Origin: CAYMZZ01 sp047600605
GTDB taxonomy: Bacteria > Bacteroidota > Bacteroidia > Chitinophagales > Chitinophagaceae
Length of the DNA: 64,000 nucleotides
Direction of reading: 5' to 3'
NCBI GenBank assembly: GCA_047600605.1
Contig: JASGKK010000002.1
Coordinates: 62,001-126,000 of the forward strand
This document shows, piece after piece, positions 1 through 7,354 of this stretch. The position numbers and the translations under genes were made by a program. Each line of letters begins with the position of its first letter. Position 1 is the first letter of the stretch. The notes under the pieces are model-generated. The model ran no database searches. It saw only the letters and a list, made by a program, of their open reading frames with translations, and had not been told where the DNA came from.

Positions 1-198
1 TGATGCGGCTGTTTCGGCGGCCAGGTTATCCAGTTCCGTGGTGGTAACACCATCGTACAGGCCTTCGATTACCTTTTTGGCTACATCAATGGAATTTACA
101 AAGCGACGGTCCAGGCCATAGCAAAGTTTTTCAATCCGTGCGGTGATCTTGTCAAACTTGACACTCTCTGTTTTATTGTTCCTTTTAATGACGTACAT
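1..198 (-). CDS. nrdA: ribonucleoside-diphosphate reductase, alpha subunit (N-terminal part, cut by window edge)
   Basis: Only the first 66 codons are present; the gene runs off the left edge. The translation begins MYVIKRNNKTESVKFDKIT and continues with ITARIEKLCYGL and GLYDGVTTTELDNLAAE. This is the ATP-cone domain found at the N-terminus of class I ribonucleotide reductase large subunits, which binds ATP or dATP to set overall activity. The catalytic barrel is outside the window. It lies on the same strand as nrdB, which ends 141 bases upstream, so the order is nrdB then nrdA and the two are probably co-transcribed to make the alpha2-beta2 enzyme converting NDPs to dNDPs. The ATG at 198 is the only good start; the open frame upstream has no similarity to the family. 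Confidence 0.93.
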   Translation of the reverse strand, partial: MYVIKRNNKTESVKFDKITARIEKLCYGLDRRFVNSIDVAKKVIEGLYDGVTTTELDNLAAETAAS

Positions 199-339
199 GG
201 CTGCAGGATTTATATGGGTTAATAGTTTCCGTTTTTTCTCTCATTCAGTTTAACGGTTCTCAGGGGATTGGATCGGAGATAGAAATTATTCAAACCGGTT
301 ACAGCAAATTGGCCGGTCTGAATAAGAATAGTTATAACA

Positions 340-1311
340 CTAAAAATCTTCTTCGGTTGAAAACGATTGGGTTTCTTTTCCGGCCATTACACCGGCTTTC
401 TGATAATCGCCTACACGTTTTTCGAAGAAGTTGGTTTTACCTTCCAGCGAAATCATTTCCATGAAGTCGAAGGGATTGGTAGCATTGAACATTTTGGGAT
501 AACCCAGTTCGGCCAGCCAGCGGTCGGCTACAAACTCGATGTATTGCTGCATCAGGTCTGCATTCATGCCGATCAGTTTTACGGGCAGGGCATCAGTGAT
601 AAATTCTTTTTCGATTTCTACGGCATTACCAATGATGGAATAAACCTGCTCCTGGGTAAGCTTGTTGGTAAGCATACTGTAAAGCACGCAGGCAAACTCA
701 CAGTGCAAACCTTCATCACGACTGATCAACTCATTGCTGAAAGTGAGTCCGGGCATAAGGCCCCTTTTTTTAAGCCAGAAAATAGAACAGAAGCTACCGC
801 TAAAGAAGATACCCTCTACTGCGGCAAACGCTACCAGGCGTTCGGCAAATGAACCGTTTTCGATCCAGCGCAGTGCCCATTCTGCTTTTTTCTTCACAGC
901 AGGAACTGTATCAATGGCATGGAAAAGGCGATCCTTTTCTTTGGCATCCTTGATGTAAGTGTCAATGAGCAGGGCATAGGTCTCGGAGTGAATATTTTCC
1001 ATCATGATCTGGAAGCCATAAAAACAGCGGGCTTCCGGCAGTTGCACCTCACTCATGAAATTGACAGCCAGGTTCTCATTCACAATACCGTCGCTGGCAG
1101 CAAAAAAAGCCAGTACATGTGAAATGAAATGTCTTTCACCATCGGTCATGCCAGCCCAGTCTTTTGCATCGGCGCTCAGGTCAATTTCCTCAGCGGTCCA
1201 AAAGCTGGCCTCATGCCTCTTATAATGCTCCCACAGTTTTGGATAATTGATGGGAAGGATAACAAAGCGATCCTTGTTTTCTCTTAGCAAAACTTCGTCT
1301 TCATGCTGCAT
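340..1311 (-). CDS. nrdB: ribonucleoside-diphosphate reductase, beta subunit (class Ia R2)
   Basis: 323 residues, full length for a compact R2 protein. It makes the di-iron tyrosyl radical used by the alpha subunit. The whole radical site is visible: D74, E105, H108, E166, E200 and H203 as iron ligands, and Y112 in the pattern E-x2-H-x3-Y as the radical tyrosine, which argues for class Ia rather than a tyrosine-less Ic enzyme. The acidic, aromatic C-terminal tail (SFSTEEDF) is the usual docking peptide for the alpha subunit, whose gene follows on the same strand. Start: the ATG at 1311 gives MQHEDEVLL, in line with family N-termini. A short AT-rich palindrome lies 16 bases upstream and could be an operator. 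Confidence 0.97.
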   Translation of the reverse strand: MQHEDEVLLRENKDRFVILPINYPKLWEHYKRHEASFWTAEEIDLSADAKDWAGMTDGERHFISHVLAFFAASDGIVNENLAVNFMSEVQLPEARCFYGFQIMMENIHSETYALLIDTYIKDAKEKDRLFHAIDTVPAVKKKAEWALRWIENGSFAERLVAFAAVEGIFFSGSFCSIFWLKKRGLMPGLTFSNELISRDEGLHCEFACVLYSMLTNKLTQEQVYSIIGNAVEIEKEFITDALPVKLIGMNADLMQQYIEFVADRWLAELGYPKMFNATNPFDFMEMISLEGKTNFFEKRVGDYQKAGVMAGKETQSFSTEEDF

Positions 1312-1326
1312 AACAAAAAATTTGAA

Positions 1327-1343
1327 CCGTTATATAATAGCGG
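1327..1343. promoter_or_regulatory. candidate operator palindrome upstream of nrdB
   Basis: The 17-base sequence CCGTTATATAATAGCGG is a near-perfect palindrome (6 of 7 arm bases match, AT-rich centre) placed 16 bases before the nrdB start. Position and AT-rich centre recall the NrdR boxes that control ribonucleotide reductase genes, but the outer bases do not match the known NrdR consensus and only one copy is seen. It could equally be part of the core promoter. Confidence 0.3.
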
Positions 1344-1476
1344 CACGACAAGAGACGGAAAACCCAACACTTTTTTGAAGAAAAAAAAGTAACAGAGATC
1401 AATCTTTGCCGGTACCTTATGATCCGGGAAGGTTCCAAACAATAATTGTCACGGCGGTAGCCTGGCTAGCCTGAGC

Positions 1477-1535
1477 GAGTTATAAGTTTTAAGTTCTAAT
1501 TAGTAAGTGTTCACCTTACATAAAACTTATAGCTC
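1477..1535. repeat. interrupted inverted repeat (15-base arms, inner hairpin)
   Basis: Left arm 1477-1491 (GAGTTATAAGTTTTA) and right arm 1521-1535 (TAAAACTTATAGCTC) pair at 14 of 15 positions. The 29-base loop holds a second hairpin, GTAAG/CTTAC. There is no T-tract next to it, so it is not a standard terminator. It lies in the 602-base gap 1312-1913, which has no convincing gene. A short interspersed palindromic element is a possibility. Confidence 0.5.
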
Positions 1536-1820
1536 ATCACTCCCTCCGGGTCACAGTTGCCTGTCAGCCCATGATTTTCACATGGTTCCCCTGTTTATGC
1601 AGAAATGGTGTTTTCTGCTCCGCAACAAATTATTTTGAAGAACTGGCAACGAATGTAAAATCAAACGGAAGAAATGACGTCCGTAATTCTGCACAGCATG
1701 TGGATATATTTTTGAGCCCGAATGGGGCGAATAACCTTCTCTCTATATATAATAAAAAAATACCATGACCAGCACCGGGAGGTCACCAGGCCGGGTATGT
1801 CGGGGACCTGTCACCGGGTT

Positions 1821-1853
1821 GTCAGTTTCCTTTTTGCGCAACCAGACTTTGCC
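1821..1853 (+). promoter_or_regulatory. shared tandem TTTCC element, copy A (before DUF6686 gene)
   Basis: Contains an exact copy of GTCAGTTTCCTTTTTGCG (1821-1838), identical to copies before the TonB receptor genes at 10871 and 14664, and a second half-site TTTGCC at 1848, 22 bases after the first TTTCC. At the spacing where the other copies have their -7 TTTG (54 bases after GCG, ending at 1892) this copy has only the weak match TCATTTTT. A transcript from there would begin near 1900 and favours the start codon at 1914. Confidence 0.6.
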
Positions 1854-1913
1854 GATATCGTAAGGCTCATGGGGCTGCTGTCCCTCATTTTTACAGAACT
1901 AAAATGTACGGGC

Positions 1914-2246
1914 ATGTGCCAATACCAGACCTTATTTCATCACGCAGATACCGGTTATGTGATCCGCTGCACAGCCTGCGACCGCATACAGGTTGGATTT
2001 GCCAATTTGCTGCTCACTTTCAAGGAAGAGGACCTGGCTCCCTTTTTACGCTGGGTAAACCGCATCCGCGATGAGCAGCAGCCGGGCCTCAACTCGATTG
2101 TGCGCAGTATTGTGATTCCTTCACCCTGCGAGGGCGTTAGCCTGCTGCTTAACCTGAAGGAACTGGAATCGCTGATCAATATGATGGAAATAGCCGATAA
2201 CGAATTAAGAACCCTCCAGCTCATACAACTCTTTGGTGAGTCCTGA
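1914..2246 (+). CDS. DUF6686 family protein
   Basis: 110 residues from the ATG at 1914 (MCQYQTLFHH). It resembles the small Bacteroidota proteins grouped as DUF6686, which share a short N-terminal segment with two cysteines in a C-x2-C spacing, here in GYVIRCTACDRIQVGF, and a helical remainder (LLTFKEEDLAPFLRWVNRI). The cysteine pair could bind a metal, but no function is known. No signal peptide or membrane segment is seen, so a cytoplasmic location is likely. The frame stays open upstream to 1722 and an ATG at 1869 is possible; 1914 is chosen because the residues before it look unlike the family and because the inferred transcription start lies near 1900. The upstream element is shared with iron and heme uptake genes, suggesting a role in metal homeostasis. 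Confidence 0.72.
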   Translation: MCQYQTLFHHADTGYVIRCTACDRIQVGFANLLLTFKEEDLAPFLRWVNRIRDEQQPGLNSIVRSIVIPSPCEGVSLLLNLKELESLINMMEIADNELRTLQLIQLFGES

Positions 2247-2329
2247 CCGGACCGCCAACTGTCAACAAGCGATATAAAATGTGGATCATGCTGCGGTCTT
2301 ATTCTTATGACGGCAGTAAAAAAAATGAA

Positions 2330-2353
2330 AGTGCCATCTCTTCAGATGGCACT
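2330..2353. terminator. perfect 10-bp hairpin, terminator overlapping a promoter
   Basis: AGTGCCATCT and AGATGGCACT form a perfect 10-bp stem with loop CTTC. An A-rich run precedes it and CTTATTTTT follows, so it could stop transcription in both directions. The -7 box of the next gene begins three bases after the stem. Confidence 0.7.
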
Positions 2354-2355
2354 CT

Positions 2356-2363
2356 TATTTTTG
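2356..2363 (+). promoter_or_regulatory. -7 promoter box (TATTTTTG) of the nitroreductase gene
   Basis: Exact match to the Bacteroidota -7 consensus TAnnTTTG, 16 bases before the ATG at 2380. The -33 region would fall inside the preceding hairpin. Confidence 0.6.
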
Positions 2364-2379
2364 CAAAAAAGTTGAAACG

Positions 2380-2961
2380 ATGAATCAAATAGAAGTTTTT
2401 AACAACCTGGCCCGTACCCGCCGTTCTGTATTCCCTGATCAGCTGGAAGCCGGCAGGCTGGTTGATGATGCCATTATCCGTGAAATCCTGACCAATGCCA
2501 CCTGGGCGCCCAATCATGGCCGGGCCGAACCCTGGCAATTTACCGTATTCAGTGGTGAAGGATTGAAAAAGCTTGCCGATTTTCAAAGCAACCTGTACAA
2601 AGAATTGTCTGGCCCCGGATTTAAGGAAATCACCTATACCAAACTGCAGCAAAATCCGCTGAAGGCTTCGCATATCATTGCTATCGGTATGAAGCGTACA
2701 CCCAATAAAAATATTCCTGAAATTGAAGATGTGGAAGCCGTATCCTGTGCCGTTCAGAATATCTACTTGTCGGTAACAGCATATGGCCTGGGAGGCTACT
2801 GGACTACGGGCGGAGTCACTTATCGCGAGCAGGCCAAACCATTTTTCGGATTGGGCGAAGAGGACAAATTATTAGGCTTTTTCTACATAGGGCATGTTGC
2901 ATTGCCCTCAGGAGCCGCTACCAGAGCCGATCTTGACACTAAGGTGACATGGGTGAGCTGA
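2380..2961 (+). CDS. nitroreductase family protein (FMN-dependent oxidoreductase)
   Basis: 193 residues, the usual size of a small single-domain nitroreductase. Family features are the N-terminal arginine pair in TRRSVFPDQ, the FMN-contact segment TWAPNHGRAEPWQFTVF, and the C-terminal glycine-rich GGYWTTGG followed by LLGFFYIGHVA. Such enzymes use FMN and NAD(P)H to reduce nitro groups, quinones or related substrates; the natural substrate cannot be read from sequence. It resembles the YdjA-type compact branch more than NfsB. No signal peptide: cytoplasmic, probably a homodimer. It appears monocistronic, with its own -7 box, and is followed by the separately promoted TonB receptor gene. Confidence 0.88.
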   Translation: MNQIEVFNNLARTRRSVFPDQLEAGRLVDDAIIREILTNATWAPNHGRAEPWQFTVFSGEGLKKLADFQSNLYKELSGPGFKEITYTKLQQNPLKASHIIAIGMKRTPNKNIPEIEDVEAVSCAVQNIYLSVTAYGLGGYWTTGGVTYREQAKPFFGLGEEDKLLGFFYIGHVALPSGAATRADLDTKVTWVS

Positions 2962-2981
2962 TCAATTAACCTATAGCGTCA

Positions 2982-3054
2982 GTCAGTTTTTCCTGATTGA
3001 GATTGTTTTTTTTCTGATTTCAAAAATGGCTGCAAAAACAGTCAGGCAATTTTG
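2982..3054 (+). promoter_or_regulatory. degenerate copy of the shared element plus -7 box (copy E)
   Basis: GTCAGTTTTTCC at 2982 resembles the start of the 18-mer found before other uptake genes in the window, though the TTTTTGCG part is not kept. The distance from its first base to the end of the -7-like TTTTG (3054) is one base longer than in copies B and C. It lies 22 bases before the inferred receptor start at 3077. Confidence 0.35.
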
Positions 3055-3076
3055 CAATCCAATTTTGAAATCATCC

Positions 3077-5926
3077 ATGACGCGTTGGACCAAACTACTG
3101 TTTACAGCCTGCAGCTTCCTGTCACTGACAGTGATGCTGCAGGCTCAGTCTTTTTATACCCTTCAGGGCAAAATCATCGACGAAGAAAATAAACCACTTT
3201 CGCTGGCCACTATTCGGGTAATGCCGGCCGATCTGGCCACGCAAAGCCAGTCAGACGGCTCATTTTCTATCCGTATTCCCGGGCACCTGCGCGAGATCAG
3301 TCTACTGATATCTCATGTAGGAAAGGAACCAGTGAGTCGCTCACTTACTGCTGGGCAATACGGGCAGTTTCAACTAATACGCCTGCTTACACAAAGTCTG
3401 AAACTGACAGAAGTGGAAGTCAATGCAGTCAGACGTAATACCGCCTCATCCAATTCATCTATCCTGTTTGACCGCGAAGCTATTGAACAGGTACAGCCAT
3501 TGAGTGTGGCCAATGTGCTTAATTATCTGCCGGGACAAACTATCCTGCGCCAGGGTGTATCTGTACAGGGTATACAAACACTTAACCTCCGCTCGGCCAC
3601 CAATCCGGCCACACTACTTGGAGGTGGCTCTTCGCAGGCCCGCTCTATCATGGAAATGCAGAATCTGAATGAAACCTTTGGACTCACGGTGATGGTAGAC
3701 GGAGCACCCTTATCGAATAATGCCAACATGCAGTTCAGTAATACCAGTTTTATGGGCATGTTTTCTTCCAACAATATTACCAACCCGGATGCGATACTGG
3801 CCGATCGCTCACAGCGAAACGGGACCCTGTATTCGGGCTATGGAGGTTTGTACGGCGGCGCACAGGCCAACACCGGACTGGATCTCCGCTCTATAGGCGT
3901 AGAAAGCATTGAGCAGATAGAAGTGATCTCCGGCGTGGCTTCGGCACGCTATGGCGATTATACCACTGGTATTGTAAACATTGACCGGCAGGCCGGGATA
4001 ACCCCGCTCCGCATGAGTCTGCAGCATAATGATGGTACACAGCTTATTTCGCTGTCAAAAGGAATGAAACTGAGTCCGGCACTGGGCAATATCAATGTGA
4101 GCATGGATTACCTCCATAGCAATGATGACCCGCGCGACAAACTTAAAGGGTTTGAACGCATCGGAGCCGGACTGATCTGGACTTATCAGAAACGCAAAGT
4201 GAGTGTATTTAAAAACACATTCAGTGTTAACTACAACACTACGCTTGACCGTACCAAACTGGATCCCGATGAAGGTAACCAGCGAATGGCCAGATTCAGT
4301 AACCGGTCCGTTAATCTCTCCAATCGCAGCAACTGGACACTGCGTAAAAGCTGGATTTATGATATCGAGTTCAGAGGCAGTTATGGTGTGACACGCAGCG
4401 AATCGTATGATCAATGGTTTCTGAACAGCAGCTCGCTGATCAAAATTGCAGAAGCTACAGAGACCCGCACCTACGAAGGGCGTTACGGCCCTGGCTACTA
4501 CCTGGCATTTCATCATATCATCGGAAAACCGGTAAATGCCTCGGCACGGTTGCAAACCAACAGCATTTTCAAGTTAGCTGCCGGTAATACGTATAAGCTT
4601 TCACTGGGTATCAATTACCGGTATAGCGCCAATAAAGGCCCTGGTGTGCTGAATGATCCTGCACGGCCGCGTTTTGATGACCAGGGATACAAGAATGACC
4701 GGCCCCGCTCATTCGACGATCTGTCGGCCATGAGTAATATGGGTTTTTATGTGGAGAATGTTTTTATTACCCGCTTTTTGCAAAAGCCGTTGCATGCCAA
4801 CCTGGGTGTGCGGGCAGATATGCAAAATGGATTCTTCACGGCCGCGCCACGTATCAATACCAGTTGGCAACCCATAAAAGGATGGTCGGTATCATTGGCC
4901 TATGGAATAGCCACAAAAGCGCCGGGCCTGTCGCAAATGAATCCGGGGAATGTTTATTTCGATATCCCATTATTGGAATTATACAGCAGCACCCGGCCAG
5001 AGCATCAGCTCTACCTGGTACACACAGAAGTGATAAAACAGGAGCAACTGAGTCTGCGTCCATATAGCAGCTATACAGCAGAAGCCGGCATCAGCTGGAA
5101 TACAAAACCCATCAAAGGGTCATTGTTTTACAGCAACCGGATTATGAAAAACGGATTTATATCTACCAATACACTGGTGCCGGTGACTGTTGAAAACTAC
5201 GCATACGACACACCTGTGCCCGGTGAGCGTATCAACTATTACAAAGATGGCAGCTCGACTACCTATTATCTTACCTATAGCGGTATGCACAATGGCAGTT
5301 ATAGTCGCAGCAATAGCGTGGAATTGATCCTGCGCACCAATAAGATCCGTTTTCTGCAGACTTCTTTCGACCTGAACACGTCTTATTATCATACTTATTA
5401 CCGCAATAGTGCACCCACGGTTGACCTGGGGACTACGGGGCAGTCAACGGTTGATTATTCCAAAGAAGCGGTGTTTGGTATTTATAATCAGCAGGAGGCC
5501 TCTTCTACCAATATTAAGTCAACTGTTTCTGCTAATACACATATTCCCGCATTGGGTATGACGGTAGTGCTTACAGGCGAAGTATTCTGGATGTCGCGAA
5601 CGAATACTTATACCTCTTCAATTTATCCTGCCGGCTATCTCGATAAGAATGGTAAGGCATATCCGCTCGCACCGGAACAGGCGCAGTCGGATGCATTTAT
5701 TCATTTACGCCGCAAAGGAGTGGAAGGCGGCGTGCGCAGCGTACCGGCTTCTATTTATTCCAATATGCATCTGCGGTTGAGCAAAGAGATTGGCGAAGCG
5801 CTGCGGCTATCGTTCAATGCATTTAATGTATTCAATATCCGCCCGAGATTATGGGGCGGTACAGGTTATTATTATTTCAACGGGCAGCCTTCGTATAGTG
5901 TTGCCATGGCATTTTCCATAAAATAA
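3077..5926 (+). CDS. TonB-dependent outer membrane receptor with carboxypeptidase-like regulatory domain
   Basis: 949 residues. Signal peptide at 1-24 (ending VMLQAQS), a CarboxypepD_reg-like beta-sandwich at about 28-115 (YTLQGKIIDEENKPLS), a plug domain with VANVLNYLPG and IEQIEVISGVASARYGDYTTG, then a long beta-barrel ending in an aromatic-rich strand. It would import a ligand across the outer membrane with TonB-ExbBD energy. It is the first gene of a unit with a DUF4876 lipoprotein 10 bases downstream, a DUF6850 barrel and a di-heme peroxidase, a set I know from iron-related loci in other Bacteroidota. The frame opens at 3026, but the ATG at 3077 is chosen because it starts a clean signal peptide and because a -7-like box ends at 3054. 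No SusD partner is present, so it is not a typical glycan importer. The ligand is unknown; an iron chelate is likely. Confidence 0.88.
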   Translation: MTRWTKLLFTACSFLSLTVMLQAQSFYTLQGKIIDEENKPLSLATIRVMPADLATQSQSDGSFSIRIPGHLREISLLISHVGKEPVSRSLTAGQYGQFQLIRLLTQSLKLTEVEVNAVRRNTASSNSSILFDREAIEQVQPLSVANVLNYLPGQTILRQGVSVQGIQTLNLRSATNPATLLGGGSSQARSIMEMQNLNETFGLTVMVDGAPLSNNANMQFSNTSFMGMFSSNNITNPDAILADRSQRNGTLYSGYGGLYGGAQANTGLDLRSIGVESIEQIEVISGVASARYGDYTTGIVNIDRQAGITPLRMSLQHNDGTQLISLSKGMKLSPALGNINVSMDYLHSNDDPRDKLKGFERIGAGLIWTYQKRKVSVFKNTFSVNYNTTLDRTKLDPDEGNQRMARFSNRSVNLSNRSNWTLRKSWIYDIEFRGSYGVTRSESYDQWFLNSSSLIKIAEATETRTYEGRYGPGYYLAFHHIIGKPVNASARLQTNSIFKLAAGNTYKLSLGINYRYSANKGPGVLNDPARPRFDDQGYKNDRPRSFDDLSAMSNMGFYVENVFITRFLQKPLHANLGVRADMQNGFFTAAPRINTSWQPIKGWSVSLAYGIATKAPGLSQMNPGNVYFDIPLLELYSSTRPEHQLYLVHTEVIKQEQLSLRPYSSYTAEAGISWNTKPIKGSLFYSNRIMKNGFISTNTLVPVTVENYAYDTPVPGERINYYKDGSSTTYYLTYSGMHNGSYSRSNSVELILRTNKIRFLQTSFDLNTSYYHTYYRNSAPTVDLGTTGQSTVDYSKEAVFGIYNQQEASSTNIKSTVSANTHIPALGMTVVLTGEVFWMSRTNTYTSSIYPAGYLDKNGKAYPLAPEQAQSDAFIHLRRKGVEGGVRSVPASIYSNMHLRLSKEIGEALRLSFNAFNVFNIRPRLWGGTGYYYFNGQPSYSVAMAFSIK

Positions 5927-5936
5927 AATCACGCGT

Positions 5937-7304
5937 ATGAGAACAATGAATCGGTTATCGGCCCTGGCACTGCTGTTAGTACTACTGGTGGCGGGTTGTA
6001 AGAAAAAAGACCTGACGCCATCTGCACCACCTATTAATGTGATCGCAAAAATGAGCTACGATAATAGTGGTGGTACTTATGCTTTTCCGCTTACGGGCAT
6101 TAAAGTAAAGCTGACCAACCAGATGAATAATGTGGTACTGGAGCAGCAAACGGATGCCACGGGTCTCGCAATATTCAATAGCATTAGTTCCGGCTCGTAT
6201 AATATTGATGCCAGCATTACTATCAGCAAAGCCGACTATGAGTCAATTACCGGATTGCCGCTACAAACAGATGACGTTACTTTCAATGCTTCCAAATCCG
6301 GTCAGGTGCTTAACACCACCACCAACAATACAATAGAAATGAAGCTGGAGTTTGGCGTTATCGGCGACTGGGTGATCAAACAGATCTATTATGCCGGCAG
6401 TCATACTACGAATGGGGCCAGCTTCCGAGACCAGTTTATCGAGATTTACAACAATTCCAATAAAGTACTGTATGCCGACAGTATGTATATAGCGCAGCTT
6501 TTTGGCAGCAATACGGTAAGTCCCGATCAGAGTACAGGCAATTTCATCAATGATGGCGGATTGCTGCAGGGGCAGTGGGACTGGAGTAAATCGTATGGCA
6601 ATACTGCAGGGGCAGATGCTGCGACCAAATATGTATATCCCCGTACTATTTTCCGTATTCCCGGTACCGGTACACAGTATCCCGTACAGCCCGGCGAAGG
6701 GATAGTGCTGGCGGCAACTGCCGTAAATCACAAGGCTCCCTATACCAACGCAGGCGGTACATCTGTGAATATAAATGATCCTTCACTGACCGTAGATCTT
6801 TCTGCTGCCAATTTTGAGTTTTACCTGCGCGATGCTATTCCCAATCCGCTTGACTCAGATGTTGACAATCCCGGTGTACCCAACCTGGTGGTAGTGGATC
6901 GCATTGTAAATCGCGACCTGATACTGGACAATCCGGGTCGTGAAGCCATTATTATTTTTAAATCAAAGGCCAGTCTTACTACAGAATTCAGCCGCCTTGC
7001 AACACCTAACTATAAAACTGCTGCTGATACGGTAGGACGTGACCGCTACCTCCAGCTGCCTAATTCAGTTATTATTGATGCTGTACAGATTCAGCACGCT
7101 ACTCCAGCCAGCCGCGTACCACGCAGACTGGTCGGTTCACTCGATGCCGGTGCCTACAATGTGCCTGCAGGACAGTATTCTTCACAGTCGATGATCCGTA
7201 AGACGGCTACTACTGTAGGTACCCGCAAAGTGCTGCGGGATACCAATAACTCTACCGAAGACTTCGATTATTTTGACCGGGCGGCACCGGGTGAGTTTAA
7301 GTAG
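5937..7304 (+). CDS. DUF4876 family lipoprotein
   Basis: 455 residues. The N-terminus is a lipoprotein signal with lipobox VAGC and lipidated C21, followed by KKKDL. A small beta domain at about 35-140 (INVIAKMSYDNSGGTYAFPLTGIKVKL) looks like a carboxypeptidase-regulatory or Ig-like fold, and the rest resembles DUF4876 with a lamin-tail-like segment (DQFIEIYNNSNKVLYADSMYIAQL). It begins 10 bases after the TonB receptor stops, and the DUF6850 gene follows after 50 bases, so it is part of the same unit. By position it is probably a surface or periplasm-facing binding partner of the receptor, comparable in role to SusD or HmuY, but this is inference. No enzyme motif is visible. Confidence 0.85.
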   Translation: MRTMNRLSALALLLVLLVAGCKKKDLTPSAPPINVIAKMSYDNSGGTYAFPLTGIKVKLTNQMNNVVLEQQTDATGLAIFNSISSGSYNIDASITISKADYESITGLPLQTDDVTFNASKSGQVLNTTTNNTIEMKLEFGVIGDWVIKQIYYAGSHTTNGASFRDQFIEIYNNSNKVLYADSMYIAQLFGSNTVSPDQSTGNFINDGGLLQGQWDWSKSYGNTAGADAATKYVYPRTIFRIPGTGTQYPVQPGEGIVLAATAVNHKAPYTNAGGTSVNINDPSLTVDLSAANFEFYLRDAIPNPLDSDVDNPGVPNLVVVDRIVNRDLILDNPGREAIIIFKSKASLTTEFSRLATPNYKTAADTVGRDRYLQLPNSVIIDAVQIQHATPASRVPRRLVGSLDAGAYNVPAGQYSSQSMIRKTATTVGTRKVLRDTNNSTEDFDYFDRAAPGEFK

Positions 7305-7354
7305 TATAAAGGGTATTAAACGTATAAAGAGTAAAAGGGCATTAAGATAGTTTC

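Noticed and set aside
1571..1768. 65-codon frame in the gap between nrdB and the DUF6686 gene
   Set aside because: No recognisable features; the region is better described as structured non-coding DNA.
5937..7304. DUF4876 lipoprotein read as a SusD-type protein because it follows a TonB receptor
   Set aside because: The sequence lacks the helical TPR-like layout of SusD and is beta-rich with a lamin-tail-like segment.
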